From the NCBI RefSeq assembly GCF_000221045.1, contig NC_015856.1:1178001-1242000 (forward strand): a stretch of DNA of 64,000 bases. Direction: 5' to 3'. The number at the start of each line of letters is the position of its first letter. Positions within the stretch are counted from its first letter, which is position 1. Under the pieces are notes generated by a model. The model worked only from the letters and a program-made list of their open reading frames with translations. It had not been told where the DNA came from and made no database searches. This document shows, piece by piece, positions 33,429 to 43,951 of the stretch. The position numbers and the translations under genes were made by a program. This DNA is from Collimonas fungivorans Ter331. Lineage in GTDB: Bacteria; Pseudomonadota; Gammaproteobacteria; Burkholderiales; Burkholderiaceae_D.

Positions 33429-34460
33429 ATGATTGTTCTCGGCGTTGAATCTTCCTGTGACGAAACCGGCCTCGCGCTCTACGATACCGAGCGCGGCTTG
33501 CTGGCGCACGCCCTCTATTCGCAAGTGGCGATGCATGAACAATACGGCGGCGTGGTGCCGGAGCTGGCTTCGCGCGACCATATCCGGCGCGCCATTCCTT
33601 TACTGCAACAGGTATTGGCTGAAAGCGGCATCGCGCGGCAAGACATCGACGCCATCGCCTATACCCAGGGACCGGGGCTGGCGGGAGCGCTGCTGGTAGG
33701 CGCGTCGGTTGCCTGCGGCCTCGGTCTGGCGCTGGACAAGCCGATGCTGGGTGTGCATCACCTGGAAGGACATTTGTTGTCGCCGCTGCTGGCCAGCGAT
33801 CCCCCCAGCTTTCCGTTTGTCGCCTTGCTGGTGTCGGGTGGCCATACCCAGCTGATGCGGGTCGACGGCGTCGGCCAATACAGTTTGCTGGGCGAAACGC
33901 TGGACGACGCCGCCGGCGAAGCGTTCGACAAATCGGCCAAGCTGCTTGGACTCGGTTATCCCGGCGGACCGGCGATTTCGCGCCTGGCCGAATTCGGCGA
34001 CCCTTCGGTATACCAGTTGCCGCGGCCCATGCTGCATTCGAAAAACCTGGATTTCAGCTTCTCTGGCCTGAAAACGGCAGTGTTGACCCTTGTCAAAAAG
34101 CATACGACCAATATCTGCGAACAAGACAAGGCCAATATCGCCCGCGCCTTCGTCGATGCGCTGGTTGAGGTGCTGCTGGCTAAATGCCTGGCTGCGCTGA
34201 AACAGACCGGCCTCAAGCGCCTGGTGATCGCCGGCGGAGTAGGCGCCAACCAGCAATTGCGTAGCGCCCTCAATGCGGCGGCGGAGAAGCGGCGCTTCAG
34301 GGTGTATTACCCGGAACTGGAGTTTTGCACCGATAATGGCGCCATGATTGCCTTTGCCGGCGCGATGCGCTTGCAAATCAATCCGCAGGCGGCGCAGCGT
34401 AGCTATGCGTTCAATGTACGGCCGCGCTGGCCGCTGAATGAAGTAGAGCTCATTTCATAA
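33429..34460 (+). CDS. tsaD: tRNA N6-adenosine threonylcarbamoyltransferase TsaD
   Basis: 343 aa from [20 protein letters not shown], the normal family start (an ATG ten codons earlier is less likely). H110/H111/H115 ([10 protein letters not shown]) bind the active-site metal; [14 protein letters not shown] and [20 protein letters not shown] are signature motifs. Makes t6A37 on ANN-reading tRNAs with TsaB, TsaE and TsaC. The last residues (ELIS and stop) are encoded within the 26-bp end of the palindromic element that follows. Confidence 0.97.
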   Translation: MIVLGVESSCDETGLALYDTERGLLAHALYSQVAMHEQYGGVVPELASRDHIRRAIPLLQQVLAESGIARQDIDAIAYTQGPGLAGALLVGASVACGLGLALDKPMLGVHHLEGHLLSPLLASDPPSFPFVALLVSGGHTQLMRVDGVGQYSLLGETLDDAAGEAFDKSAKLLGLGYPGGPAISRLAEFGDPSVYQLPRPMLHSKNLDFSFSGLKTAVLTLVKKHTTNICEQDKANIARAFVDALVEVLLAKCLAALKQTGLKRLVIAGGVGANQQLRSALNAAAEKRRFRVYYPELEFCTDNGAMIAFAGAMRLQINPQAAQRSYAFNVRPRWPLNEVELIS

Positions 34461-34712
34461 ATATTCGTGAGTGCGAACGCGGCTATTTGGGAGGTAGTGC
34501 AAGGCGCGTCGCGCAGCCAAGGGTGGGTTCCCTTGGCAAGCGGCGCAACGCAGCAATACGCCCAAATAGCCCGTTCCCGAAGGGTTCTTGCCAGAAGAGG
34601 CGCTGGCCGCGTTGCACTCCTTGCCGATAGCACCGCTATCGGACGCGTCGCGCGCCTTGCCAGCGCCTCTTCTGGCAAGAACGCATCTCACGAATATTTA
34701 TGAAATGAGCTC
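34446..34712. repeat. 267-bp nested palindromic element (MITE-like)
   Basis: Outer perfect 26-bp inverted repeats at 34446-34471 (begins GAGCTCATTTCATAA) and 34687-34712. Inside: IR 34481-34491/34561-34571 (GGCTATTTGGG) holding a hairpin GCCAAGGG/CCCTTGGC (34516-34523/34530-34537); and a perfect 24-bp IR 34584-34607/34659-34682 (starts GTTCTTGCCAGAAG) holding CCGATAGC/GCTATCGG (34624-34631/34635-34642). No protein of its own. It may be a non-autonomous mobile element or a structured RNA. It overlaps the tsaD stop. Confidence 0.7.
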
Positions 34713-34973
34713 TGGGTATCTGAGCAAATTCCCGGCTAGGCGTATAATGCGCGACTGTGGTACAAAACATGTCGGCAATGATGTCAAAGTGGTAACCCGG
34801 CTTGCAGTGCCTGTTATGGCACTTCCACAATCATTTGGTTCGCATGGTGGCGCTGTGGCTTGCCTTGGCAAGCACTGGTCGTCAGCAATGGGCCGACACG
34901 AAATTCACGATTCAATTGAGAGCAAATAGTGCCTTTGTTTGAGTGCATCCTGCACCAAAGGCCGCCAACTACC
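34713..34973 (+). promoter_or_regulatory. rhlE promoter and structured 5' leader
   Basis: A perfect TATAAT at 34743-34748 lies some 225 bases before the helicase start. The leader holds hairpins AGTGCC/GGCACT (34806-34811/34818-34823) and GCTTGCC/GGCAAGC (34858-34864/34867-34873). A weak -35 only. Cold-inducible helicases often have long structured leaders, but regulation here is inference. Confidence 0.45.
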
Positions 34974-36494
34974 ATGTCCGATATTCAACCTGAGATTCAG
35001 TCCGAGATTCAGTCTGAGATGCAAGCTGATCCAGCAGTGCCAACCACACCCACCGTCCGTTTCGCAGATTTCGGGCTGTCCCCGGATATCCTGCGGGCAT
35101 TGAACGATCAGGGTTATGTCCATCCCACGCCGATCCAGGCGGAAGCCATCCCGGTGGTGCTGCAGGGACGCGACGTGATGGGGGCGGCGCAAACGGGAAC
35201 CGGCAAGACAGCCGGTTTTTCCTTGCCTATCATCCAGCTGCTGCTGGCGCATGCCAATACCAGCGCCTCGCCGGCGCGGCATCCGGTGCGCGCCCTGATC
35301 CTGACGCCGACGCGTGAACTGGCCGACCAGGTCGCGGAAAACGTCAAAGCCTATTGTCGGCATACCCCCCTGCGTTCGACCGTGGTGTTCGGCGGCGTCG
35401 ATATCGCGCCGCAAACCGCAGCCTTGCGTTCCGGCATCGAGATCGTGATTGCGACGCCGGGCCGCCTGCTGGACCACGTGCAGCAAAAGACCCTGAACCT
35501 GTCGCAGACGCAAATCCTGGTGATGGACGAAGCCGACCGCATGCTGGACATGGGTTTCCTGCCAGACCTGCAGCGCATCATCAACCTGTTGCCGAAAGAG
35601 CGGCAGAACCTGATGTTCTCCGCCACGTTCTCGGGCGAGATCAAGAAGCTGGCGGCGACTTTCCTCAAGAACCCGGTGACGATCGAAGTGGCGCGCAGCA
35701 ACGCCACCGCCGACAACGTGACGCAGACCATGTACCACGTCAATGAGCAGACCAAGGCTGAGGCGGTGTCGTACATCATCCGCGAACGCAACCTGAAGCA
35801 GGTCATCGTTTTCTCGAATACCAAGATCGGCGCATCGAAACTGGCCCGTCACCTGGAAAACGAAGGCGTCAACGCCTCGGCGATCCATGGCGACAAGACG
35901 CAAAATGAGCGCATGGCGGCGCTGGAAGCATTCAAGCGGGGCGAAATCGAAGTGCTGGTGGCAACTGACGTCGCCGCGCGCGGCCTGGATATCGCCGAAC
36001 TGCCGTGCGTGATCAATTTTGATTTGCCGTACAACGCAGAAGACTATGTGCACCGTATCGGCCGCACCGGCCGCGCCGGCGCTTCCGGCGATGCGATTTC
36101 CCTATATGCCGACAAGGACGAACGCTTGCTGGTCGACATCGAAAAGATGATCAAGTACAAGTTCGTGCGCGCCGAGCTGACCGGATTTGTCGCCAAGCCC
36201 GCAAGCGCCGAACGCGAGCGTTCTTCCGGACGCGGCGCCGATGCGCGCAACGGCCGTGGCGAACGTGGCGAGGGGCGCGCCCCTGCGTCCGACCGCAGCA
36301 CGCAGCATACACGCAGCGCCTACACTTCGACGCCGACTTCGCGCAAGGAAAAGGTCGATCCGTGGTTCCTCAAGCCTTACGAACCGACGCTGGCAGCCGA
36401 GGTGGACACCTCCAGCGTAGCGCCGGCAGGCGGCTCGATCAAGCCGTCGAAGGTGAAGCTGGCCGCCTTGCTGGGCGGACTGCCAAAGAACTGA
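34974..36494 (+). CDS. rhlE: DEAD-box RNA helicase, RhlE type
   Basis: 506 aa from MSDIQPEIQSEIQSEMQADP; a GTG 15 codons earlier is possible. Q motif FADFGLSPDILRALNDQGYV; motif I AAQTGTGKT; DEAD in VMDEADRMLDMGF; SAT in FSATFSG; motif VI HRIGRTGRAG. The C-terminus is a basic, Arg/Gly/Ser-rich tail (RGADARNGRGERGEGRAP) that likely binds RNA. N-terminus has a short EIQS repeat. RhlE-like helicases remodel ribosomal or mRNA structure. Confidence 0.93.
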   Translation: MSDIQPEIQSEIQSEMQADPAVPTTPTVRFADFGLSPDILRALNDQGYVHPTPIQAEAIPVVLQGRDVMGAAQTGTGKTAGFSLPIIQLLLAHANTSASPARHPVRALILTPTRELADQVAENVKAYCRHTPLRSTVVFGGVDIAPQTAALRSGIEIVIATPGRLLDHVQQKTLNLSQTQILVMDEADRMLDMGFLPDLQRIINLLPKERQNLMFSATFSGEIKKLAATFLKNPVTIEVARSNATADNVTQTMYHVNEQTKAEAVSYIIRERNLKQVIVFSNTKIGASKLARHLENEGVNASAIHGDKTQNERMAALEAFKRGEIEVLVATDVAARGLDIAELPCVINFDLPYNAEDYVHRIGRTGRAGASGDAISLYADKDERLLVDIEKMIKYKFVRAELTGFVAKPASAERERSSGRGADARNGRGERGEGRAPASDRSTQHTRSAYTSTPTSRKEKVDPWFLKPYEPTLAAEVDTSSVAPAGGSIKPSKVKLAALLGGLPKN

Positions 36495-37388
36495 TCAACC
36501 GCGGCGGTTCGTTTCCAGATTCGCCCAGGCAGTGGTAGCCAGCGGCCAGAATGCCGCTACGCTGTCGACCTGTCCGATATCCAGGCCCAGGAACCATGCC
36601 GCCTTGCTGAGCGCGTGCAGCGGTTGCTTGAGGTCGATAGCTTGCGCGCCGTTCTGCTTGGACAGTTTTTCACCGTCAGCGTTGGTGATCACCGGAACAT
36701 GCAGGTATTGCGGCGTCGCCAGTTTCAACTGGCGCTGCAGGTAAATCTGGCGCGCGGTCGAGTCCAGCAAGTCCGCGCCTCGCACCACGTGGGTAACACC
36801 CTGGTCGGCATCGTCGACCACCACGGCCAGCTGGTAAGCCCAGAAACCATCCGCCCGCTTCAGCACAAAATCCCCGACTTCTATCGCCAGGTGCTGCTGT
36901 ACGCGGCCCAGCCAGCGATCGTCAAAAATAATCAGTTCATCGACATGCCCTGGATCCGGTACGCGCAGGCGGTAAGCGCGGGCCGGCTTGCCGACCGGCA
37001 GGCCGGTGCGGCAGGTGCCGGGATAAACCGCGGCGCCGTCGGCAGCCACGCAGATGCGGGAATCGACGATTTCGCGGCGGGTGCAGCCGCAAGGGTAGGC
37101 CAGCCGCCCGAGGCAATCGAAGGCAGCTTCATAGAGCGCGGTGCGGCGGCTTTGAAACACCACCTCGCCATCCCAGTGCATGCCGAGCAGGTCCAGGTCG
37201 GCCAGGATGGATTCTGCCGCACCCGCTGCGGTACGCGCTTCGTCCACGTCTTCCATGCGCAGCAGCCAGCGTCCACGGTTGGCCTTGGCGTCGAGATAAC
37301 TGGCCATCGCCGCCACCAGCGATCCGGCATGCAGAGGTCCGGTGGGCGAGGGGGCGAAGCGGCCGATGTAGCTTGCTTGATTAGACAT
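36495..37388 (-). CDS. gluQRS: glutamyl-Q tRNA(Asp) synthetase
   Basis: 297 aa from [20 protein letters not shown] (an ATG five codons earlier is also possible). The shortened GluRS core contains [15 protein letters not shown] (HIGH equivalent), a zinc site [10 protein letters not shown]...C and KLSKQNGA (KMSKS equivalent); the anticodon-binding domain is missing, as expected. Charges queuosine on tRNA-Asp with Glu. The start lies within the end of the LysR gene (8-bp overlap). Confidence 0.95.
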   Translation of the reverse strand: MSNQASYIGRFAPSPTGPLHAGSLVAAMASYLDAKANRGRWLLRMEDVDEARTAAGAAESILADLDLLGMHWDGEVVFQSRRTALYEAAFDCLGRLAYPCGCTRREIVDSRICVAADGAAVYPGTCRTGLPVGKPARAYRLRVPDPGHVDELIIFDDRWLGRVQQHLAIEVGDFVLKRADGFWAYQLAVVVDDADQGVTHVVRGADLLDSTARQIYLQRQLKLATPQYLHVPVITNADGEKLSKQNGAQAIDLKQPLHALSKAAWFLGLDIGQVDSVAAFWPLATTAWANLETNRRG

Positions 37389-38334
37389 TGCTGATCGATT
37401 CATGATGATGCGGCGCCGGCGAGCCGAGCAGGGTGTGCTGGACCACGGGTTCGCTGAGTTGCGTGATGAACCATTTAAGGGATTTTCCCACGACTGGCGT
37501 GCGCCAGGCGATTTGCGTCTTGTCGATGGGTTTGGCCTCGATGGTTTGCTTTTCGATCAATGCGCCTGAGGCAAAATAAGGGGCGGCCAGCCAGCGCGGC
37601 AAATGGCCGCAGCCGAGGCCGCGGAGCTGGGCCTGCAGCTTGGCAGCGATGGAAGGCACGGTCAGAATGTCCTGTCCGCTCAACAAGCCTGAAGTAATGC
37701 CGGGCAAGCTGCGGCCGGTGTCGCCGACGGCCACCGCCCGGTATTGCTGTATCAGGCTGGCGGTGAGCGGTTCCGGCGCATTCGCCAGCGGGTGGCCGGG
37801 AGCGACTGCGAAAGCCCATTCAATCATGCCCAGCTGGCGGGTCTGGAAGCCGCCGCTCATGCGGATGCTGTCCGGGCCGCCGTGCGGCGCGCCGATCGCC
37901 AGGTCGGCGCGATCCGACAACAAGGCTTCCCACACGCCCGACAATGTCTCATGCGAAATGCGCAGCCGGGTGCCGGCATTTTCACGATCGAAAGCCTCGA
38001 TCAGCGGCAGCAGGCTGTCGAACGGGATGATGCTGTCGAGGACGATGCGCAGTTCCACTTCCCAGCCGGTCGCCGCGCGCTTGACGCGCCGTTCCAGTTC
38101 TTGCGCCGCCAGCAGCAGGTGCCGGCCCTCGGTCAGCAGCTCCTGGCCGGCGCTGGTCAGCTTGGCGCGATGGCCGCGGCGGTCGAACAGCAGCACGTCC
38201 AGGTCCTCTTCCAGCTTGCGCACGCTGTAGGTGAGCGCCGACGGCACCCGATCCAGTTCGACCGCCGCCGCAGCAAAGCTGCCTTTGCGAGCAATCGCAT
38301 CGAGAACTTGCAAAGCTTCCAGGGTCAGGTTCAT
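37381..38334 (-). CDS. LysR-family transcriptional regulator
   Basis: 317 aa. N-terminal w[23 protein letters not shown] plus [20 protein letters not shown] and [19 protein letters not shown]-terminal effector-binding domain ([20 protein letters not shown]). Divergent from a flavodoxin-fold gene, with a TCATTCA-N7-TGAATGA site between them, so it likely controls that gene and itself. Its effector is unknown. The closest recognised relatives are LysR regulators of small redox proteins such as those that control wrbA-like or azoreductase genes. Confidence 0.9.
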   Translation of the reverse strand: MNLTLEALQVLDAIARKGSFAAAAVELDRVPSALTYSVRKLEEDLDVLLFDRRGHRAKLTSAGQELLTEGRHLLLAAQELERRVKRAATGWEVELRIVLDSIIPFDSLLPLIEAFDRENAGTRLRISHETLSGVWEALLSDRADLAIGAPHGGPDSIRMSGGFQTRQLGMIEWAFAVAPGHPLANAPEPLTASLIQQYRAVAVGDTGRSLPGITSGLLSGQDILTVPSIAAKLQAQLRGLGCGHLPRWLAAPYFASGALIEKQTIEAKPIDKTQIAWRTPVVGKSLKWFITQLSEPVVQHTLLGSPAPHHHESISNV

Positions 38335-38708
38335 TGCTGCGTGACGAGTAGATGTATGTTGTTAAAATTTCATTCAGATAATTTGAATGATATATCGGAA
38401 TTTAGCATCTGTCTTCTGCCCTTTCCCAAGGCTATAGTGCCAAGTAATCCAGTGGATTCATATAGCGCATTCCTATAGTGAAATAAATTTTCGAATATAT
38501 CAGGTCGCACTCCACCTCAATGCAGGCTAGCTATGATGGCTTGACTGTGGATTCTGTTTTTCGTTCGTCGCTGTTCGTCGCTTATTGTGAGCCACGACAA
38601 GGCAGCGGACCTGATTATTGCTGTCTTATTATTGCTGTTTATGCTGTCTGACATTGTGTTGCTTGTTATTTATTTTCAATCGGATTCTTACGCCAAAAGG
38701 GCATTGCC
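38335..38708. promoter_or_regulatory. divergent control region with LysR-type box
   Basis: This 374-bp gene-free stretch holds a symmetric site TCATTCA-gataatt-TGAATGA at 38370-38390, of the T-N11-A type bound by LysR proteins, close to the regulator start. The rest is AT-rich, with short direct repeats (TTCGTCGCT twice near 38570), and ends in an AAAAGGG ribosome site before 38709. No gene seen. Confidence 0.6.
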
Positions 38709-39284
38709 ATGACTAAAGTTGCTATTGTTTATCACTCCGGCTACGGCCATACCAAAAAACAGGCAGAAGCCGTGCATGCCGGGGTGCTGCGGGCGGAGGG
38801 CGCTACGCCTGAACTGATCGCCATTGACGCCGAAGGCAATCTCGGCGACGCAGCCTGGGCATCGCTGGAAGCGGCCGACGCCATCATCTTCGGCACGCCG
38901 ACATACATGGGCACCGTTTCCTGGCAGTTCAAGAAGTTTGCCGATACTTCGTCGAAGCAATGGTTTGGCCAGAAATGGAAGGACAAGGTGGCTGCCGGTT
39001 TTACCAATTCGGCGACGATGAATGGCGACAAGGGCACCACCATGAGCTATCTGATCACATTTGCGATGCAGCACAGCATGGTCTGGGTCGGCACGGGTTT
39101 GATGCCGGCGAACAGCAAGGCTGCACAGCGTAACGATGTAAACTTCGTCGGCGGCTTCTCCGGCGCCCTGGCGCAGAGCCCGTCGGATTCTTCGCCGGAA
39201 GAAGGTCCTGCGGCAGGCGATCTTGAAACCGCCAAGCAGTTTGGCAAGCGTGTTGCCGAGACCGCGCAGAAATTCAAGAAGTAA
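38709..39284 (+). CDS. flavodoxin-fold NAD(P)H oxidoreductase, WrbA-like
   Basis: 191 aa. FMN-binding loop IVYHSGYGHTKKQAEAV; second loop FGTPTYMGTVSWQFKKFADT; third GFTNSATMNGDKGTT. Closely resembles flavodoxin family proteins of the WrbA/NQO class that reduce quinones in two-electron steps; not long enough or motif-matched to be called wrbA outright. Probably controlled by the divergent LysR protein. A strong terminator follows. Confidence 0.85.
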   Translation: MTKVAIVYHSGYGHTKKQAEAVHAGVLRAEGATPELIAIDAEGNLGDAAWASLEAADAIIFGTPTYMGTVSWQFKKFADTSSKQWFGQKWKDKVAAGFTNSATMNGDKGTTMSYLITFAMQHSMVWVGTGLMPANSKAAQRNDVNFVGGFSGALAQSPSDSSPEEGPAAGDLETAKQFGKRVAETAQKFKK

Positions 39285-39324
39285 GTGTCTTGCAGGAGGG
39301 CGAACCAAGTTCGCCCCAGAAAGT

Positions 39325-39359
39325 AAAAAAGCCCGCTTGCAATCCAAGCGGGCTTTTTT
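39325..39359. terminator. bidirectional terminator
   Basis: AAAAAA, stem GCCCGCTTG (39331-39339), loop CAATC, stem CAAGCGGGC (39345-39353), then TTTTTT. Serves the flavodoxin gene rightward and trhO leftward, as the A-run gives a U-run on the other strand. Confidence 0.92.
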
Positions 39360-39379
39360 GCTGGTCCAGGCCGTTGCGT

Positions 39380-40258
39380 TTAGTACGCGCCGCTGGCTTC
39401 TGTTGGCGCCGCTACGGCTTCCGGCTGGCAATGCGGGCAGGATTTGCCGGCCACGTATTGCGGCGACAGCTGCTGGCGCGGCGTTACCACGGCGCGGCAA
39501 GCGTAGCATTGCACGGTGGCGGTTTCCTGCAGTTGCGGATTGAGCGCGGTGCGATAGTCGAACACGAAACAGTCACCGTCGTAATGAGCGCCGCCGCATT
39601 CTTCGAAATACTTGAGGATTCCGCCTTCCAGCTGGTAGACGCTGTCGTAGCCGATATTCTGCATGTGGATTGCAGCCTTCTCGCAGCGGATGCCGCCGGT
39701 ACAGAAAGTGACAACGGTCTTGTCGGCCAGTTCGTCCTTGTGCGCAGCGATCACCGCCGGGAATTCGCTGAATTTCTCGATGCGGTAATCAATCGTGTTT
39801 TCAAAGGTGCCGACGTCGACTTCAAATGCGTTGCGTGTATCCAGCATGACCACCGGCCGGCCGTTGTCGTCGTAACCCTGGTCCAGCCAGCGCTTTAGCG
39901 TCTGCGCCTGCACCGCCGGGGCGCGGCCCAGTTCCGGCTTGATCAAAGGGTGTTTCATCGTGATGATTTCCGCCTTCAGCTTGACCAGCATGCGGGTGAA
40001 AGGCTGTTTTTCGGAATAACTTTCCTTCACTTCCAGGTCCGCGAAGCGCTCGTCTGCGCGCAGCCAGGCCAGGAACTGGTCGATTTGCTCGCGCATGCCG
40101 GCCAGGAACAGGTTGATTCCCTCCGGAGTAAGCAAAATCGTGCCTTTTAGTTGCAATTGTTTGCAAATTGCAAGAAATTCCGGACGCTTTTGCTCTGCGT
40201 CTATGAAAGTGATGAATTTATAGGCCGCGATATTGACGTAAGGATGGCTGGACTGCAT
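39380..40258 (-). CDS. trhO: tRNA uridine-34 hydroxylase TrhO (YceA)
   Basis: 292 aa from [20 protein letters not shown]; the open frame continues upstream only as a shadow of dnaE. N-terminal ferredoxin-like domain ([20 protein letters not shown]), then a rhodanese domain with [20 protein letters not shown] and the active-site Cys in [20 protein letters not shown]. The C-terminus has CYACRAV...CPHC, an extra zinc-like cluster. Puts ho5U on wobble U34. Divergent from dnaE. Confidence 0.93.
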   Translation of the reverse strand: MQSSHPYVNIAAYKFITFIDAEQKRPEFLAICKQLQLKGTILLTPEGINLFLAGMREQIDQFLAWLRADERFADLEVKESYSEKQPFTRMLVKLKAEIITMKHPLIKPELGRAPAVQAQTLKRWLDQGYDDNGRPVVMLDTRNAFEVDVGTFENTIDYRIEKFSEFPAVIAAHKDELADKTVVTFCTGGIRCEKAAIHMQNIGYDSVYQLEGGILKYFEECGGAHYDGDCFVFDYRTALNPQLQETATVQCYACRAVVTPRQQLSPQYVAGKSCPHCQPEAVAAPTEASGAY

Positions 40259-40363
40259 GATGTATTTCTCGGTAAGTCGTTGATTTATCAGTATTATAAA
40301 CGCCGGCCGCAGGAATGCCCAATTTTGCCCTTGGAGGCAGGGCCTCAGGGTAAAATACCGGCC

Positions 40364-43300
40364 ATGACGACACCGCAATTTATCCATCTCCGCCTCCATT
40401 CCGAGTATTCCATTGTCGACGGCCTGGTACGCATCGACGATGTCGTGAAAGCCGCTGCCGGCGACAAGCAGGCAGCACTTGGCATCTCCGACCTCGCCAA
40501 CCTGTTCGGCATGGTCAAATTCTATAAGGCTGCGCGCGGCAAGGGCATCAAGCCGATCATCGGCTGCGATGTCTGGATCACCAATGACGACGACCGCGAC
40601 AAGCCGTCGCGCTTGCTGCTGCTGGTCAAGAACCGCCGCGGTTATTTGCAGCTGTGTGAACTGTTGTCCCGGGCCTGGCTGGAAAACCTGCATCGCGGCC
40701 GCGCGGAAATCCGCGCCGAATGGCTGGCCGAACTGACGCAACAGAATGGCGGCAACGGGCTGATTGCCTTGTCTGGCGCCCATTTCGGCGACATCGGCAT
40801 TGCCATTGACAATGGCAATACAGGATTGGCGGAGCGTTGCATCGAGCGGTGGGCGGCGATTTTCCCGGACAATTTCTATGTCGAGATCCAGCGCGCCGAC
40901 CAGCCCAACATGGAAGCACATGTGCGCCAGGCGGTGGCGCTGGCTGCCAAATTCGGCGTGCCAGTGGTGGCTACCCATCCGATCCAGTTCCTGGATAAAG
41001 AAGAATTCATTGCGCATGAAGCGCGCACCTGTATCGCCGAAGGCGAAATGCTGGCCAATGCGCGCCGCGTGCGCCGTTTCAACGACCAGCAATCGTTCAA
41101 GACCCAGGCCGAAATGGCCGAGCTGTTCGCCGACATGCCGGCCGCGCTGCAAAACTCCATTGAAATCGCCAAGCGCTGCAACCTGACGCTGCAATTGGGC
41201 AAGCCGCAATTGCCGGATTTCCCGACGCCGGACGGCATGACCATTGGCGATTTCCTGATACAGCAATCGCAGGAAGGCCTGGAGCTGCGCCTGCTGCATT
41301 TGTTCCCGGATCAAGCGAAGCGCGAACAGCAGCGCCAGCGCTACCAGGACCGGCTGAAATTCGAAACCGACACCATCATCAAGATGGGTTTCCCCGGCTA
41401 CTTCCTGATCGTTGCCGAGTTTATCCGCTGGGCCAAGCAGAATGGCGTTCCGGTCGGACCGGGACGGGGTTCGGGGGCCGGTTCGCTGGTCGCATATTCA
41501 CTGCAGATCACTGACCTCGATCCGCTCAAATACAATCTGCTGTTCGAACGTTTCCTGAATCCTGAGCGCGTATCGATGCCCGACTTCGATATCGACTTTT
41601 GCCAGGAAGGGCGCGACCGCGTCATCCAGCACGTCAAGGATTTGTACGGCAAGGATGCGGTATCGCAGATTGCCACCTTCGGCACCATGGCGGCGAAGGG
41701 CGCGATCCGCGACGTCGGCCGGGTGCTTGATTTTGGCTACAATTTTTGCGACGGCATCTCCAAGCTGATTCCGTTCAAGCCGGGCAAGCACGTCACGATT
41801 GCCGACGCCATCCAGGAAGAGCCGATGCTGGCCGAACGCCTGGAGAACGAGGAAGAGGTCAAGCAGCTGCTCAACCTGGCGCAGCAAGTCGAAGGCATCG
41901 CGCGCAACATCGGCATGCATGCCGGCGGCGTGCTGATCGCACCCGGCAAGCTGACCGATTTCTGCCCGCTGTATACACAGGGCGGCGATGCCGGCGTGGT
42001 GTCGCAGTACGATAAAGACGACGTCGAAGCCGTCGGCCTGGTCAAGTTCGACTTTTTGGGTTTGACCACGCTGACGATCCTTGATCGCGCGGTGCGCTAC
42101 ATCAAGCAGCTCGATCCGGCCATGGCCGACTTCAGCCTGGAAAAACTGCCGCTCAACGACCGGCCATCGTATGAATTGCTGACCGCCGCTAAAACAGTGG
42201 CCGTGTTCCAGCTTGAAAGCCGCGGCATGCAAGGCATGCTGAAAGATGCGCGGCCCGACCGCTTCGAAGACATTATCGCGCTGGTGGCGTTGTACCGGCC
42301 GGGTCCGATGGACCTGATCCCCGATTTCTGCAAACGCAAGCACGGCGAACGCTTCGACTATCCCGACCCGCGTACTGAAGGCATCTTGTCGGAAACCTAT
42401 GGCATCATGGTGTATCAGGAGCAGGTGATGCAGATGGCGCAGGTGGTCGGCGGTTACTCGCTCGGCGGCGCGGATTTGCTGCGGCGGGCGATGGGTAAGA
42501 AAAAAGCGGAAGAGATGGCGGAGCATCGCCAGATTTTCCGCGACGGCGCCGCCAAGGACGGTTTGACCGAAGCCAAGGCCGATGAGATTTTCGACTTGAT
42601 GGAAAAGTTCGCGGGCTACGGCTTCAACAAGTCGCATGCCGCCGCTTACGCGTTGCTGTCTTATCACACCGCTTACCTGAAAGCACATCACCCCGCCGCG
42701 TTCATGGCAGCCAACTTGTCGCTGGCGATGGACGACACGGAAAAGATCAAGATCCTGGTGGAAGATTCGCTGGTGGTGTGCAAGCTGACCTTGCTGCCGC
42801 CGGACATCAATCTGTCGGATTACCGTTTCACGCCGGAAGGCGAGCCGGGCAAGAAGGCGACGTTCATCCGTTACGGCCTCGGTGCGGTAAAAGGTTCGGG
42901 ACAGAACGCGATTGAAGCCATCATCGCCGCCCGCCAGGAAAAACCTTTCGTCGACCTGTTCGATTTCTGCCTGCGGGTGGACAAGCGCCAGATCAACCGC
43001 CGCACCATCGAGTCGCTGATACGCGCCGGTGCATTCGATTGTTTCAAGGTCGACCGCGGGATCCTGCTGGCTTCGGTGCCGCGCGCGATGGAAGCTGCTG
43101 ACCAGAAACTGGCATCTGCCAACCAGGTGAGCCTGTTTGGCGGCGACGACAGCGATCTTGAAGCGCCGATCGAATACGTGCAGGCGGCGCCATGGACCGA
43201 CAAGCAAAAACTGACGGAAGAAAAAAGCGCGCTTGGCTTCTATCTGTCAGGCCATCTGTTCCATGCCTATGCCGCCGAAGCGCGCCGCTTCGCGCGCACT

Positions 43301-43831
43301 CCGCTCGGCAGCCTGGAACCGTCGCGCGAACCGCGCGTCCTGGCGGGCATCATCTCCGGCTTGCGGGCGCAAATGACGCAGCGTGGAAAAATGATGATCG
43401 TGACGCTGGACGACGGCAGCGCGACTGTCGACGTCACTGTCTATAACGAACAGTTTGAACCGAACAAGGCGTTTTTCAAGGAAGACGAATTCCTGGTGGT
43501 GCATGGCAAGGTTTCGGAAGATCGTTTCAACGGCGGTTTGCGGGTGTCGGCGGAGAAGGTGATGGATATTGCCACTGCACGGATTCAGTACGGCCGTCAG
43601 ATCGTGTTGTCCCTGTCCTCGCCGGCGCAGAAAATCGATGCGACGCAGCTGAAGGACATGCTGTCCTCGCATCGTTCCGGCAACGGTTTGCCGATGACGC
43701 TGCGCTACACCGGCGACGGCGTAGCTTGCGAAATACTGCTGGGCGATGAATGGAGAGTGTCTCCCAGTGATGGCTTGCAGTTGGCCCTCGTAGAAAAAGT
43801 CGGGAAAGAAGCGGTCGCAGTGGAGTACTAA
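40364..43831 (+). CDS. dnaE: DNA polymerase III alpha subunit DnaE
   Basis: 1155 aa from [20 protein letters not shown]; the upstream open frame is not conserved and overlaps trhO. PHP domain at the start ([16 protein letters not shown]); polymerase core with [20 protein letters not shown] and [16 protein letters not shown] (catalytic aspartates), and [17 protein letters not shown]; the OB domain near the end ([20 protein letters not shown]). Replicative polymerase; clear DnaE1 by length and motifs. Confidence 0.98.
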   Translation: MTTPQFIHLRLHSEYSIVDGLVRIDDVVKAAAGDKQAALGISDLANLFGMVKFYKAARGKGIKPIIGCDVWITNDDDRDKPSRLLLLVKNRRGYLQLCELLSRAWLENLHRGRAEIRAEWLAELTQQNGGNGLIALSGAHFGDIGIAIDNGNTGLAERCIERWAAIFPDNFYVEIQRADQPNMEAHVRQAVALAAKFGVPVVATHPIQFLDKEEFIAHEARTCIAEGEMLANARRVRRFNDQQSFKTQAEMAELFADMPAALQNSIEIAKRCNLTLQLGKPQLPDFPTPDGMTIGDFLIQQSQEGLELRLLHLFPDQAKREQQRQRYQDRLKFETDTIIKMGFPGYFLIVAEFIRWAKQNGVPVGPGRGSGAGSLVAYSLQITDLDPLKYNLLFERFLNPERVSMPDFDIDFCQEGRDRVIQHVKDLYGKDAVSQIATFGTMAAKGAIRDVGRVLDFGYNFCDGISKLIPFKPGKHVTIADAIQEEPMLAERLENEEEVKQLLNLAQQVEGIARNIGMHAGGVLIAPGKLTDFCPLYTQGGDAGVVSQYDKDDVEAVGLVKFDFLGLTTLTILDRAVRYIKQLDPAMADFSLEKLPLNDRPSYELLTAAKTVAVFQLESRGMQGMLKDARPDRFEDIIALVALYRPGPMDLIPDFCKRKHGERFDYPDPRTEGILSETYGIMVYQEQVMQMAQVVGGYSLGGADLLRRAMGKKKAEEMAEHRQIFRDGAAKDGLTEAKADEIFDLMEKFAGYGFNKSHAAAYALLSYHTAYLKAHHPAAFMAANLSLAMDDTEKIKILVEDSLVVCKLTLLPPDINLSDYRFTPEGEPGKKATFIRYGLGAVKGSGQNAIEAIIAARQEKPFVDLFDFCLRVDKRQINRRTIESLIRAGAFDCFKVDRGILLASVPRAMEAADQKLASANQVSLFGGDDSDLEAPIEYVQAAPWTDKQKLTEEKSALGFYLSGHLFHAYAAEARRFARTPLGSLEPSREPRVLAGIISGLRAQMTQRGKMMIVTLDDGSATVDVTVYNEQFEPNKAFFKEDEFLVVHGKVSEDRFNGGLRVSAEKVMDIATARIQYGRQIVLSLSSPAQKIDATQLKDMLSSHRSGNGLPMTLRYTGDGVACEILLGDEWRVSPSDGLQLALVEKVGKEAVAVEY

Positions 43832-43951
43832 GGCGCCGCTTGCCGCGTTTTGCCGATTGGCTCCGCATCCTCATATTACTTAACTCTACTTTCGGAGAAA
43901 AAATTCTCTCATGATAGTAAAGTGCAAAAAGAACTTAAAGCAGACTGACTT

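Noticed and set aside
34467-34929. Several 70-110 aa open frames in the tsaD-rhlE gap
   Set aside because: They follow the inverted repeats, so the same peptides appear on both strands; low-complexity Ala/Arg/Ser content and no ribosome sites.
40259-41314. 644-aa open frame suggesting a trhO fusion protein
   Set aside because: The upstream part is the antisense of dnaE, rich in His/Gln/Arg, and has no conserved domain; the TrhO family start is at 40258.
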